A stretch of DNA of 64,000 bases from positions 69,037 through 133,036 of the forward strand of contig JANRFH010000057.1 of NCBI GenBank assembly GCA_030725745.1, in the 5' to 3' direction. This DNA comes from Akkermansiaceae bacterium (GTDB lineage Bacteria; Verrucomicrobiota; Verrucomicrobiia; Verrucomicrobiales; Akkermansiaceae). The position numbers and the translations under genes are program-made. This document shows, one piece after another, positions 16,014-27,027 of this stretch; position 1 is the stretch's first letter, and each line of letters opens with the position of its first letter. Under the pieces are notes generated by a model. The model searched no databases and was not told the origin of the DNA. It was given only the letters and a program-made list of their open reading frames with translations.

Positions 16014-17492
16014 CTAACGGCTCGATACACACCAATCATTCAACGCCAGCCCGAGATACACCGCAACATCCCCCGCCGTCGCCGGACTGCCCATTTCCGT
16101 TTCCGAAATCTCCCCCGCACGACCACAAACCCATGCCCCCAAAGCGGCAGCATCAAACCCTTCCATCCCCCCACCCAACAGCGCCCCAATCACCCCGGAA
16201 AGTAGATCACCCTGCCCGCCGTTCGACATCGCAGGTGTTCCCGTGGAGTTAATCCGCAGCGCCTCCCCCTTTTTCCCCACAATCGTCCGCGCACCTTTTA
16301 GCAAGAGCACCGCTTCACTCCCTTCCAAAAACTCCCGCACCGCCTCCTCCCGCGATTTCCCGGAAAGCCCAGGAGCCAGCCTCGCGAACTCACCCGGATG
16401 CGGAGTCAATACGCACCCTGACCCCGCCTTCACCCCGCGCTTCGCCAAGAGATTCAGCGCATCCGCATCCACCACCACCGGAACTTTTGCCGAAGAAATC
16501 AGCTCCACCAGCCCATCCGCGAAATCCCCTTCCATCTCACCCAGCCCCGGCCCCACCACCAGCGCATCCCATTTCCCGGAAAGCAACTCCCTCGGATCAT
16601 CACAGGCTTTGAGCATCGCCTCCAGCGGCAACCTCGACCGTATCGCCTCACACGCCGCCGTCGGCGCATGCAGCGTCACCAAACCCGCTCCCGCCCTCAC
16701 CGCCCCCAGCGCAGAAATGATCGCCGCCCCCGTGAATTGTGGCGAACCCGCAAGGATCGCCACCCGCCCCGCCTTGCCTTTGTGGAAATCAAAATCCCTC
16801 GGCGCTTTCCCGAAACCCATCACCTGCGGCGCGATCAATTCCATTTCCCCCTCACCACCAGCCAGACCATCCACCTCCACCAGCGAGATCGCCCCCACCG
16901 CATTCGTCGCAGTCCCTAACAACAGCCCCACCTTCGCCGCGCCGATCATGAACGTCACATCCGCCCTCACCGCACCTTCGTAAATCTCCCCCGTATCCGG
17001 ATCCACCCCGGAAGGCACATCCACCGCCGCGACCCGCGCACCTTTAGTCGCCCGCAGCCCGTTCATCTCCCCGATCAACTCCACAATCCTCCCCCTCGGC
17101 ACACCCTTTGCCCCGATCCCTAATAACCCATCGATCAGCAACAAATTTCCCCCACGATCCTCCATCTCCAGCCCCTCATCCCACTGAGCCAAAGTTAGCT
17201 CCGCCCATTCCTCCTGCGGAAATGCCGCCCTCACCCCGGTTTCCCAGCCAAACTCATCACGCAGAACCCTTAGCGCAATTAGTGCATCCCCCGCATTGTG
17301 CCCCTTTCCCAAAAAAGCTACCGCACGACCCACCTCTGGAAACATCAGCCCCATCGCTCTGCCCAAGGCCACGCCCGCCATATTCATCAGCTGGGCTTCG
17401 GACACCCCAGCACGCATCGCATCTGCCTCAATCCGCCTCATTTCAGCTACGCTCACTGCCGCCATTCCTACAGTCTGGCACGGCAGGGGCAT
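16014..17492 (-). CDS. nnr: Bifunctional NAD(P)H-hydrate repair enzyme (epimerase + ADP/ATP-dependent dehydratase)
   Basis: Repairs damaged NAD(P)HX. The N-terminal YjeF_N epimerase domain (residues 1-215) has AEMRRIEADAM and the glycine motif GKGHNAGDA (62-70). The C-terminal ribokinase-like dehydratase shows GRVAILAGSPQFTGA, GAVRAGAGLVTL, VVDADALNLLA, LTPHPGEFARL and the catalytic NGGQGDLLSG. Length (492 residues) is normal. ATGs at 17492 and 17465 are both possible; 17492 is chosen because a purine-rich stretch lies upstream. The gene stands alone. The epimerase motif carries Ala where many members have Gly, but both domains look intact. Confidence 0.93.
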   Translation of the reverse strand: MPLPCQTVGMAAVSVAEMRRIEADAMRAGVSEAQLMNMAGVALGRAMGLMFPEVGRAVAFLGKGHNAGDALIALRVLRDEFGWETGVRAAFPQEEWAELTLAQWDEGLEMEDRGGNLLLIDGLLGIGAKGVPRGRIVELIGEMNGLRATKGARVAAVDVPSGVDPDTGEIYEGAVRADVTFMIGAAKVGLLLGTATNAVGAISLVEVDGLAGGEGEMELIAPQVMGFGKAPRDFDFHKGKAGRVAILAGSPQFTGAAIISALGAVRAGAGLVTLHAPTAACEAIRSRLPLEAMLKACDDPRELLSGKWDALVVGPGLGEMEGDFADGLVELISSAKVPVVVDADALNLLAKRGVKAGSGCVLTPHPGEFARLAPGLSGKSREEAVREFLEGSEAVLLLKGARTIVGKKGEALRINSTGTPAMSNGGQGDLLSGVIGALLGGGMEGFDAAALGAWVCGRAGEISETEMGSPATAGDVAVYLGLALNDWCVSSR

Positions 17493-17608
17493 CGCGTAAA
17501 TTCTCTTCGTGGCATTTCCCTCCACATCTGATAGAGTCCCTTATTGCAAGAGAAGCCATAGGCGGCACGCCGCGAGCTGTAATCATTGCTTAACCCCACA
17601 AAAATATC

Positions 17609-17992
17609 ATGTCATCCCCATTCTCAGAAGACGCCAAAATGAAAGATCTGCTAGGCCGAGTCGGCGATGATCTCTCACAGCTCCGCAGCGATCTCTCATC
17701 ATTTTTCTCCCACACCGGCAGACACACGATCCCCACCAGCGCCCGCGACCTCCGAGACAGTGCTAGAGAAAGGCTAAGCGCAGGCGGTGATTTCGCAGCC
17801 AACTAGTTTCGCTATATTGCCGAAAATCCCACACGCTCATCCATCGGCATCGCTGGCGGATTGATTCTCTTGGGAGCCGTCGGCGCAGGAATCTACTACC
17901 TCTGCAAAAGCGATTGCTGCTTCAAAGGCTGCTCATCCGACACATCGGAAGACGATTCCGCGGAGGAAGAACTTCCAGCCGAGATTTCCTGA
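17609..17992 (+). pseudogene. ElaB/YqjD/DUF883-like gene interrupted by an in-frame amber codon
   Basis: The frame from ATG 17609 encodes 65 residues with an amphipathic helix (LLGRVGDDLSQLRSDLSSFF) and ends at TAG 17804-17806. The same frame then continues without another stop for 61 codons to TGA at 17990-17992, encoding RYIAENPTRSSIGIAGG, a glycine-rich transmembrane helix (LILLGAVGAGIYYL) and an acidic tail. Helix, then Y-[IV]-xEN/DP, then a terminal glycine-rich helix is the layout of ElaB/YqjD ribosome-associated inner-membrane proteins. The two halves together give a normal-size member. One base change in a sense codon (for example CAG) would explain the stop; sequencing error or readthrough cannot be excluded. 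Confidence 0.78.
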
Positions 17993-18041
17993 AGCCGTGC
18001 ATTGCACTTCCCATCCGCATTTCGCCCACTAATCTCGCCCC

Positions 18042-19118
18042 GTGGTCGAGAAAAGTGACTTGCGTGCCGTCCTTCAGTATATCCCCCAGTTCCGGGGAAA
18101 GGTTTTTTGTGTCCTGATCGAGGCAGGGCTCCTGCCCGAGCCCGCTGTCGCGGAAACCTTGCTCGATCTCGCCGTCCTCGAAGATCTCGGAGTAAAGCTT
18201 GTCCTCGGCGTCCTCGGTGGCGATCTAAAGGAGCTCTACGACTGGACTCTTGAGTGCGAAATTATGGCCGCCCGCGTCACCGCACCCATCGGCGGCGGAG
18301 CAGCACAGGAAGTAAAAGACATTCTACAGCGTGGCCAATCCGCCATTATCGATGCATCCGGTATAGGCCCGCTCGACGCAGGAGTCGTCGATTTCGCCAA
18401 ACGCATCGGCGTTTCGAAAATCATCGCTTTGCTTGAGGAAAGCATCCTCGTCAACGGCCAACCCGCCCACGCCATCCGCGCAGCAGATGTGCCCTCAGTT
18501 TTAGAAAACGAAGACGTCTCCGGCCGCGAGTTACTCATCGCCGCAGCAGAAGCCTGCAAACGCGGCATCCCCCGTGTCCACGTCCTCAATGGCCGCCAGC
18601 AGGGCGTCCTAGTCGATGAACTTTTCTCCAACGAAGGCGTCGGCACCATGGTTCACGCCGATAGCTACCGCGTCATCCGCGAGCTACGTGATGAAGACAT
18701 CCCCGAACTCCTCGGCATGATCGGTCGCGTCGTCCGCCGCACCAAACTTGTCGCCAGAACCTACGAAGACATCCAGGCGAAGATCGGCGACTACCGAGTC
18801 ATGACCATCGATGACAACGTCGTCGGCTGCGTAGCTCTCCACGAATACGCCTCGGAAAAATGCGCAGAAGTCGCCTGCCTCTACGTAAAGCAAGCTCACG
18901 AAGGCCGCGGCTACGGCTATGAACTCACCGCTCACGCAGAAGAAATCGCCGCCACTCGGAAGATCCCTCGCGTCTTCGCCCTCACCAACCGTGCCGCGTC
19001 TTTCTTTGAGCGCGCTGGATACACCGAGGCAGACCTCACCGCCCTCCCCGCACCTCGCCGCGCCCAATTCGAAGCCAGCGGCCGCGACTCCTTGGTTTTC
19101 ACGAAACCTCTCCCTTGA
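18042..19118 (+). CDS. argA: N-acetylglutamate synthase-like protein (amino-acid-kinase domain + GNAT domain)
   Basis: 358 residues. The N-terminal ~200 residues resemble the amino-acid-kinase fold of ArgA/ArgB (LAVLEDLGVKLVLGVLGG, IDASGIGPLDAG, GIPRVHVLNGRQQGVLVDELF, EGVGTMV). A GNAT acetyltransferase domain follows (DEDIPELLGMI; acetyl-CoA loop HEGRGYGYELTAHAE; FALTNRAASFFERAGY). This order is that of classical ArgA, the first enzyme of arginine synthesis. The usual glycine-lysine ATP motif at the N-terminus is replaced by FCVLIEAGLL, as expected for synthases that no longer phosphorylate. The start is GTG at 18042. The protein is shorter than proteobacterial ArgA (about 440). Its stop lies within a heptamer array. 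Confidence 0.85.
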   Translation: MVEKSDLRAVLQYIPQFRGKVFCVLIEAGLLPEPAVAETLLDLAVLEDLGVKLVLGVLGGDLKELYDWTLECEIMAARVTAPIGGGAAQEVKDILQRGQSAIIDASGIGPLDAGVVDFAKRIGVSKIIALLEESILVNGQPAHAIRAADVPSVLENEDVSGRELLIAAAEACKRGIPRVHVLNGRQQGVLVDELFSNEGVGTMVHADSYRVIRELRDEDIPELLGMIGRVVRRTKLVARTYEDIQAKIGDYRVMTIDDNVVGCVALHEYASEKCAEVACLYVKQAHEGRGYGYELTAHAEEIAATRKIPRVFALTNRAASFFERAGYTEADLTALPAPRRAQFEASGRDSLVFTKPLP

Positions 19119-19148
19119 AACTGAACACTTCCAACTAGCAAACTTAAA
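19114..19148. repeat. Heptamer array (degenerate) between argA-like and DUF1802 genes
   Basis: Seven-base units CTTGAAA CTGAACA CTTCCAA CTAGCAA ACTTAAA run from the last codons of the argA-like gene to 3 bases before the next ATG. The TGA stop of the upstream gene is inside the array. CTAGCAA-ACT is shared with the array at 23730. Confidence 0.5.
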
Positions 19149-19151
19149 GAC

Positions 19152-19721
19152 ATGTCCACCGCATTCAAGGAATGGCAGGTCATCTGTGATGCCCTCGCCT
19201 CTGGCCGCCAATCCATCATCCTCCGCAAAGGCGGCATCCACGAAGGCCGCACCGGCTTCTCCTTTGCCCACGATTCCTTCTACCTTTTCCCGACGAAATT
19301 TCATGCCCAGACAGATCATGTCCGCGAGGGTTCTTTCACACCGGATTCCGAATGGAAAGATGGCGACGAATTCCAGATCACCCACCATGCACAGGCGCTT
19401 TTCGCCGTCACACTGACTGATTGGGAAAAGGTCGCCGCCCTAAGCCCCTACCATATCTACACGGATGAGACACTGAAGGATCGCTTCGATTGGGAAGGAA
19501 AAGGCATGGCCTCCGGCAGCATCCACATCGCCTGCGTTCGCGTTTCAAAACTTCAGCAACCTATTACGCTCACCTACTCCAAGCGCTTCGGTGGTTGCCG
19601 ATCCTGGGTGGAAATGGAAGAAATCGCCGATTCCGCCGCCGAAAACTCGCTGCCGGTCATTGCGGACGAGAATTTCGAAATAATTCAGGCGGAAATCACC
19701 GGAATTTGCAGCCCCACCTAA
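19152..19721 (+). CDS. DUF1802 family protein
   Basis: A 189-residue soluble protein. The opening FKEWQVICDALASGRQSIILRKGGIHE, then FSFAHDSFYLFPTKFHAQ and HHAQALFAVTL, matches the DUF1802 family, whose members start with a conserved 'FKEW..V..AL..G.Q.ILLRKGGI.E' block. The biochemical role is unknown. The C-terminal region SKRFGGCRSWVEMEE is the other family-typical stretch. It follows the argA-like gene by 33 bases across the heptamer array and may be co-transcribed. Confidence rests on the N-terminal block. Confidence 0.85.
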   Translation: MSTAFKEWQVICDALASGRQSIILRKGGIHEGRTGFSFAHDSFYLFPTKFHAQTDHVREGSFTPDSEWKDGDEFQITHHAQALFAVTLTDWEKVAALSPYHIYTDETLKDRFDWEGKGMASGSIHIACVRVSKLQQPITLTYSKRFGGCRSWVEMEEIADSAAENSLPVIADENFEIIQAEITGICSPT

Positions 19722-19872
19722 GCAAAACCGACGGATCAGGAGGTTTTTCCGGTTGTGTTAATCCGTAATTCCGGATATTAAAACGCGGCTAATTGGGAAT
19801 TTTACCGCTTTTTTACACAAATTTCCGATTGGTAGACGCTAATCCGCAAACCTTATCTAAGGCCGACCGAAT

Positions 19873-20529
19873 ATGAACCGACCCAAACTCCTCGTCCTCG
19901 CAGCAGTCCTGATCGCCCCAATCGTCACCAGTTGCGGCCCCAACCTCAACATCCTGTCCAAAGGCGACATCGAGGATCACGGGCACGGTATCAAGTATTC
20001 CAAGAATCAGAATTTCTCTCCAAACTCACCTTCGAGCTCCCTTCTCTCTAAAGCAGCCTCGAAACCCAAGGACAAGCACTCGATGCCGATCTATACCTTC
20101 GGTGAGCGCAACCGAGTCGTCCGCACCACCGCCTACACCTGCTCCGAGGACGACCACCTCATCTACGGCAGCAAAAACGCCACCGGCACCAATCTCCGCT
20201 ACTCCGACCGCGTCCGCAGCGCGGCAGCAGACTGGTCTTTCTACCCTGTCGGAACGGTTTTCAAAGTCAAAGGAATGAGCCAGCTCTATGTCGTGGATGA
20301 TTACGGCTCCGCCCTCACCGGCACCGGCACCATCGATATGTATCAGCCAAGCAAGGCTCTCATGAACCAATGGGGTCGCCGCAATGTCGAGATCACTGTA
20401 GTGCAATGGGGTTCCTTCACCCGCAGCGCCGAGCTTCTCGCCGGTCGCACCAAGTTTTCCCACTGCCGCCAGATGCTCGCAAACATCCATCGCCAGCGTC
20501 CCGATCTCGTGAACGTCGCTTCACGTTAA
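19873..20529 (+). CDS. 3D-domain lipoprotein (RlpA/MltA-like double-psi beta barrel)
   Basis: A 218-residue lipoprotein: signal peptide and lipobox IVTSC (Cys21), a polar linker, then a domain starting RVVRTTAYTCSEDDHL. The 3D signature with three conserved aspartates is VVDDYGSALTGTGTIDMY, followed by RNVEITVVQWG. Such domains occur in MltA-type murein transglycosylases and in cell-wall resuscitation proteins, so a peptidoglycan-related role at the envelope is likely. No second catalytic domain is present. About 150 bases of AT-rich intergenic sequence precede it with no confidently called promoter. Its 3' end faces the cardiolipin synthase gene. Confidence 0.85.
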   Translation: MNRPKLLVLAAVLIAPIVTSCGPNLNILSKGDIEDHGHGIKYSKNQNFSPNSPSSSLLSKAASKPKDKHSMPIYTFGERNRVVRTTAYTCSEDDHLIYGSKNATGTNLRYSDRVRSAAADWSFYPVGTVFKVKGMSQLYVVDDYGSALTGTGTIDMYQPSKALMNQWGRRNVEITVVQWGSFTRSAELLAGRTKFSHCRQMLANIHRQRPDLVNVASR

Positions 20530-20610
20530 TAGGGATTACGGCTCGGTGTGCCCCTTGGGTATTCCGCTATCTGGCGCGTAGCCAAGCTTCCAAGCACGGC
20601 ACCAAAAGAC

Positions 20611-22056
20611 TCACTGCACTGGCGCCATCAACCTTGCCGCCCTGCAGGCCACCCGGAAAAGAAACGACTTTTCCGTAAACTCCTCCACCGCCACTTCACG
20701 GCAGTTTCCGAAATCCGTTTCAAGCATACCCTCTACCTCAGAGACGAACTTTGCGCCGGAAACAAAAGCCGTCACCTCGAAGTTGAGGCGGAATGACCTG
20801 TTGTCCAAGTTCGCCGTACCCACCGCAGCCATCCGCCCATCGATCAGCATCACCTTCTGGTGCAAGAACCCCTCTTGGTAGCGGAAAAGCTTTACCCCAT
20901 ATGGGATCGAATCCTCATAATAGGAAAACGCTGAAAGCCAGACGAGGATGTGATCCGGCTTATCTGGTAGCATGATCCGCACATCCACCCCACGCAGTGC
21001 TGCAAGCTGCAACGCCGTCAGAACCCCGTCGTCAGGCACAAAGTAAGGACTCGCGATCCAAAGCTTTTTCCGCGCCGAGTTCGCCGCCTCCGCCACCAGC
21101 AGCTTCCAGGACTCCACGGGATCCGCCGGCCCGGTGGGGATGATCGCCGCAACTTGATCCTCTTCCTGAATTTCAATCTCCCAATTCAGCTCCGGCACCC
21201 GGTCGCACGCCCAGAACCAGTCCTCCATGAAAACGAGCTGCACCGCCTGCACCGACGGCCCCCTCATCGCCATGTGCGTGTCGCGCCAGTTGCCGAATTT
21301 CACGCTCCTCCCAAGATACTCATCCCCGACATTGAGTCCTCCGAGCAAGGCTTCCTTCCCATCCACCACCACGATCTTCCGGTGATTCCGGAAATTCAGC
21401 TGAAAGCGCGACCACCACATCCGGTTCGCCCCAAAACTCTCACACTCCACTCCTGAATCCTTCAATTCTCCCAGATAGGTGGCGCTCAGTTTGTAAGATC
21501 CAACCTCGTCATAGAGGAAATACACCTTCACTCCCGCCTTCGCCCTCGCAATCAAGGCTCGCTGGAAACGCATCCCCACCTTGTCGCTCTTCACGATATA
21601 AAAATTTACGCAAATGTATTCCTGCGCCCCTTCTATCGCCTCGAAAATCCTCTCGAAGGTCTCGTCTCCATCCACCAGCAACTCAAGTTGGTTTCCCGAA
21701 GTGAATGGCAGCCCGCCCAACTCCTGCGCAGCCCGCTCGAACACATTCTCCTCAGGCAGATCCACCGCATACCCCTTCACCCGCGACGACATTTCTTCCG
21801 CAAGCTTCGCCATCTCCTTGTCGTTGCCCCGCCTCGCCCGCACATAGCCCATGAACTTATTTCTCCCCAGCAGCCAGTAGAGCGGTATCGCAATGAACGG
21901 CATGGTCAGCAGTGAAACCACCCACGCAATCGTCCCTTGTGAAGTCCGTGTCCGCATCAGCGCATGCAGGATGTGGAAAAATCCCACTGCATAAAACAGC
22001 ACCAGCCCCGCCAGCCCGAGCGCTGTCGTTGCATCAATCCCTACGAATTCGAACAT
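20611..22056 (-). CDS. cls: Cardiolipin synthase (phospholipase D family)
   Basis: A 481-residue membrane enzyme that condenses phosphatidylglycerols into cardiolipin. Two N-terminal transmembrane helices (about 12-30 and 42-63) include the PLDc_N motif TIAWVVSLLTMPFIAIPLYW. Two HKD catalytic motifs are complete: His225-Lys227-Asp232 in HRKIVVVDGKEALLGG, and His399-Lys401-Asp406 in HQKVMLIDGRMAAVGTANLD. Length and layout match bacterial Cls. It stands alone and is divergent from aroK. Confidence 0.95.
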   Translation of the reverse strand: MFEFVGIDATTALGLAGLVLFYAVGFFHILHALMRTRTSQGTIAWVVSLLTMPFIAIPLYWLLGRNKFMGYVRARRGNDKEMAKLAEEMSSRVKGYAVDLPEENVFERAAQELGGLPFTSGNQLELLVDGDETFERIFEAIEGAQEYICVNFYIVKSDKVGMRFQRALIARAKAGVKVYFLYDEVGSYKLSATYLGELKDSGVECESFGANRMWWSRFQLNFRNHRKIVVVDGKEALLGGLNVGDEYLGRSVKFGNWRDTHMAMRGPSVQAVQLVFMEDWFWACDRVPELNWEIEIQEEDQVAAIIPTGPADPVESWKLLVAEAANSARKKLWIASPYFVPDDGVLTALQLAALRGVDVRIMLPDKPDHILVWLSAFSYYEDSIPYGVKLFRYQEGFLHQKVMLIDGRMAAVGTANLDNRSFRLNFEVTAFVSGAKFVSEVEGMLETDFGNCREVAVEEFTEKSFLFRVACRAARLMAPVQ

Positions 22057-22157
22057 GCCGCACAGAATAGGCCGATTTCAGGCGCGGACAAGTAACACCA
22101 TCAGCACCCCTGTTTTGCTTCTTCTACCTTGTCCCACTTCCATGTAACCTCGCACCC

Positions 22158-22709
22158 ATGAATCAGAAGGAAGTCACACCCAAGAACATCGTTCTTATCG
22201 GCTTCATGGGCAGCGGAAAATCCACCGTCGGGCGCGAGCTCCATCAACGGCTTGGCTATTCCCTCACGGACATGGACCATCTCATCGAAGAAACGATGGG
22301 CAAAAAAATCACCGAGATCTTCAAAGAGGAGGGCGAAAAAGCGTTCCGCGATTTCGAGACCCTCCAGCTCATCGAAATCGCCAAGCAGACCGATACCCGC
22401 CACATCATCTCCACCGGCGGCGGCATCGTCATCCGCCCGGAAAATCGCTCCCTTCTCCGCAAGCTCGGCTATGTCGTCTGGCTCGATGCTCCAGAGGAAA
22501 TCATCTTCGAGCGCACCTCCCGCAACCGCGACCGCCCCCTCCTCAATAAGAAAAACGCCCGCCAGCGCATCACCGAACTACTTGCTGAGCGCGAGCCATG
22601 GTATCGCGAGACCGCCCACCTCAAGGTCGATACCAAAGGCCTAGACTCAGGGGAAATTGCCGCCGGCATCCTGGAGAGCGCCCGCTATTTCTTCACCCAG
22701 CCCGCATGA
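22158..22709 (+). CDS. aroK: Shikimate kinase
   Basis: Phosphorylates shikimate in aromatic amino-acid synthesis. The 183-residue P-loop kinase shows Walker A GFMGSGKST (15-23), the shikimate-binding DMDHLIEE with an Asp near residue 40, the lid region RNRDRPLL, and the STGGGIV glycine motif. The stop overlaps the start of queG by 4 bases (ATGA), giving a two-gene operon of unrelated pathways. Confidence 0.95.
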   Translation: MNQKEVTPKNIVLIGFMGSGKSTVGRELHQRLGYSLTDMDHLIEETMGKKITEIFKEEGEKAFRDFETLQLIEIAKQTDTRHIISTGGGIVIRPENRSLLRKLGYVVWLDAPEEIIFERTSRNRDRPLLNKKNARQRITELLAEREPWYRETAHLKVDTKGLDSGEIAAGILESARYFFTQPA

Positions 22710-23740
22710 GCGAGGAATCAGTGAAGCAATGGGCCGCCGAACTCGGATTCGACGACTGCCGCATCGCCACCGCAAAAATCGCCACCCATGCCAGTGATTT
22801 CCACGAATGGCTCGCCGACGGCCGCAACGGCGACATGGCATGGCTGGAGCGCAACCCCGGCCGCCGCGCAGACCCACGCGAAGTCCTTCCCGGCTGCAAA
22901 TCCGTCATCACCCTCGCCATCAACTACTACACAGGCCGTAGCCCTTTCCCCGAAGGCCATCCGGAGGACTACCGCATCGCCCGCTACTCTTGGAACAACG
23001 ACTACCACGACCTCGTCGAAAAACGCCTCGCCGAATTTAACACGAAACTCGTCGAACTCGGCGGCACCCAGCGCTACTACGTCGATACCGGCCCAGTCCT
23101 CGAACGCGATTTCGCCACCGACGCAGGCCTCGGCTGGAACGGCAAATCCACCGTCCAGATCCACCGCCACCTCGGCACATGGTTCTTCCTCGCCGAGCTC
23201 CTCACCACCCTCGACCTCACGCCGGACACCCCCTTCGGCGACCACTGCGGAAAATGCACCCGCTGCATCACCGCCTGCCCCACCCAGGCGATCACCTCAC
23301 CCCACAAGCTCGATGCCCGCCGCTGCATCTCCTACCTCACCATCGAAAACAAAGGCCCAATCCCCCTAGAGTTCCGCCGCGCCATCGGCGACCGCATCTA
23401 CGGCTGCGACGACTGCCTCGATGCCTGCCCGTGGAACCGTTTCGCCAAACTCTCCCACGAAATCTCCTTCCAGCCCCGCCATGAAATTTTCTCCCACAAG
23501 CTCCGCGATTTCCTCTCCATGACCGTCGAAGACTTCCGCACCGTCTTCGCCAAATCCCCCATCAAGCGCATCAAACGCCCCGCCTTCCTCCGAAACGTCT
23601 GCGTCGCCCTAGGAAACACCGGCACCCCCAAAGACCTCCCCGCCCTCGAAATCGCCTCCCAAGACCCAGATCCCCTCATCTCCGAACACGCCCAATGGGC
23701 GATAGGAGAAATCCAGCACCGCCTCGGCACTGAAAACTGA
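22706..23740 (+). CDS. queG: Epoxyqueuosine reductase
   Basis: Reduces epoxyqueuosine to queuosine in tRNA, the final step of queuosine synthesis, with cobalamin and two [4Fe-4S] clusters. The 344-residue protein has the N-terminal cobalamin domain (FDDCRIA, MAWLERNPGRRADP, Asp in RDFATDAGLGW) and cluster cysteines 181/184/187/191 (CGKCTRCITACP) and 234/237/241 (CDDCLDACPWN) with Cys207. The C-terminus carries a HEAT-like stretch (LVRN-like FLRNVCVALGNTG). The start at 22706 lies in the ATGA overlap with aroK. The stop lies inside a heptamer array. queE occurs at 50.7 kb, consistent with a queuosine pathway in this organism. Confidence 0.95.
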   Translation: MSEESVKQWAAELGFDDCRIATAKIATHASDFHEWLADGRNGDMAWLERNPGRRADPREVLPGCKSVITLAINYYTGRSPFPEGHPEDYRIARYSWNNDYHDLVEKRLAEFNTKLVELGGTQRYYVDTGPVLERDFATDAGLGWNGKSTVQIHRHLGTWFFLAELLTTLDLTPDTPFGDHCGKCTRCITACPTQAITSPHKLDARRCISYLTIENKGPIPLEFRRAIGDRIYGCDDCLDACPWNRFAKLSHEISFQPRHEIFSHKLRDFLSMTVEDFRTVFAKSPIKRIKRPAFLRNVCVALGNTGTPKDLPALEIASQDPDPLISEHAQWAIGEIQHRLGTEN

Positions 23741-23754
23741 AAACTAGCAAACTG
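23730..23754. repeat. Heptamer array after queG
   Basis: CTGAAAA CTGAAAA CTAGCAA ACTG repeats every seven bases. It supplies the queG stop codon (TGA 23738-23740) and lies about 50 bases before the ABC-F gene. Confidence 0.6.
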
Positions 23755-23801
23755 TTCCCGGCATTGACCGGGAGCGCTAGAAATGCACTCTCCCGGCGTT
23801 C

Positions 23802-25805
<2,004 letters not shown>

Positions 25806-25869
25806 AACTCCCTCATTCTTGCAAATTTAGGGTTTCCCCATCCGCTACCTGTACCTACCCTCCCGCCCC

Positions 25870-27027
25870 GTGCCAACAACCGCCATCCTCGCCCTCGAAG
25901 ACGGACGCTGCTTCTCCGGAATTTCCTTTGGAGCCAGTGGAACCACCACCGGAGAAATCTGCTTCAACACCTCCATGACCGGTTACCAGGAGGTCATCAC
26001 AGATCCGTCCTACCGCGGTCAGATCGTCGCGATGACCTACCCGATGATCGGAAACTACGGGGTCAACCCCGAGGACAACGAGTCCGCCGGCCCACACATC
26101 CGCGCATTTGTCATCGGTGAACTCTGCGAAATCCCTTCGAACTGGCGCTCCACCGAAAGCCTGTCCTCCTACCTCGGCCGCCACGACATCCTCGGCATCG
26201 AAGGCATCGACACCCGCGCCCTCACGAAACACCTGCGCTCCCTCGGAGCCATGCGCGCCTGCGTCACCACCGAACTCTCCGAAGAGGAAGCCATCGCCGC
26301 AGCTAAAGCCTCCCCCTCCATGGAAGGCGCGGATTTCGTCAAAGAAGTCACAACCAAAGAAGCCTACAACTGGACGGAGGAATCCCGCCTCTGGACTCTT
26401 CCAAACGCCTCCATCGGCGAAACGGAAACCTACGCCGAGCTTCCTCCCGTCAAATACAAGGTCATCGCCATCGATCTCGGCCTGAAATACAACCAGCTCC
26501 GCATGCTCCGCCAAGCGGGCTTCGAAGTCGAAGTCGTCCCGGCCACCACCTCAGCAGCAGACATCCTCGCGAAAAATCCCGACGGCCTGTTCCTCACCAA
26601 CGGCCCCGGAGATCCGGCCTCACTCGGCTACATCCATGCGGAAATCAAAGAGCTCATCACCAAGCTCCCCACCTTCGGCATCTGCCTAGGCAACCAGCTC
26701 CTCGCCCACGCCTACGGCGGCAAAACCTTCAAACTCAAGTTCGGCCACCGCGGCGGCAATCAGCCCGTCAAAGATCTCCGCACTGGGAAAATTTCCATCA
26801 CCTCCCAGAACCACGGCTTCGCCGTAGATCCCGCATCCCTCCCCGACGACATTGAGGTCACCCACATCAACCTCAACGACAACACCGTCGAAGGCATGCG
26901 TCACAAAAAATACCCGGTCTTCTCCGTCCAATACCACCCCGAGGCCGCCCCCGGCCCCAACGACGCCGCCTACTTCTTCGAGGAATTCTCCACCCTAATC
27001 GAATCGAATAAGAAAAACCGCGAATGA
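25870..27027 (+). CDS. carA: Carbamoyl-phosphate synthase small (glutaminase) subunit
   Basis: Provides ammonia from glutamine to CarB for arginine and pyrimidine synthesis. The 385-residue protein starts at a GTG. The N-terminal domain contains LEDGRCFSG, GEICFNTSMTGYQEVITDPSY and IEGIDTRALTKHLR. The class I amidotransferase domain has LTNGPGDPAS, the nucleophile Cys in FGICLGNQ, and SVQYHPEAAPGP with the catalytic His-Glu. The last five residues, KKNRE, and the TGA stop are encoded by the left inverted repeat of a mobile element (27016-), so the native C-terminus appears to have been rewritten. carB is not in the window. The stop overlaps the GxxExxY start by 4 bases. Confidence 0.95.
   Translation: MPTTAILALEDGRCFSGISFGASGTTTGEICFNTSMTGYQEVITDPSYRGQIVAMTYPMIGNYGVNPEDNESAGPHIRAFVIGELCEIPSNWRSTESLSSYLGRHDILGIEGIDTRALTKHLRSLGAMRACVTTELSEEEAIAAAKASPSMEGADFVKEVTTKEAYNWTEESRLWTLPNASIGETETYAELPPVKYKVIAIDLGLKYNQLRMLRQAGFEVEVVPATTSAADILAKNPDGLFLTNGPGDPASLGYIHAEIKELITKLPTFGICLGNQLLAHAYGGKTFKLKFGHRGGNQPVKDLRTGKISITSQNHGFAVDPASLPDDIEVTHINLNDNTVEGMRHKKYPVFSVQYHPEAAPGPNDAAYFFEEFSTLIESNKKNRE

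Noticed and set aside
17804-17806. Pyrrolysine or other recoded amber codon
   Set aside because: No pyl genes or suppressor tRNA are in the window and the protein is not a methylamine methyltransferase; single mutation or sequencing error is simpler.
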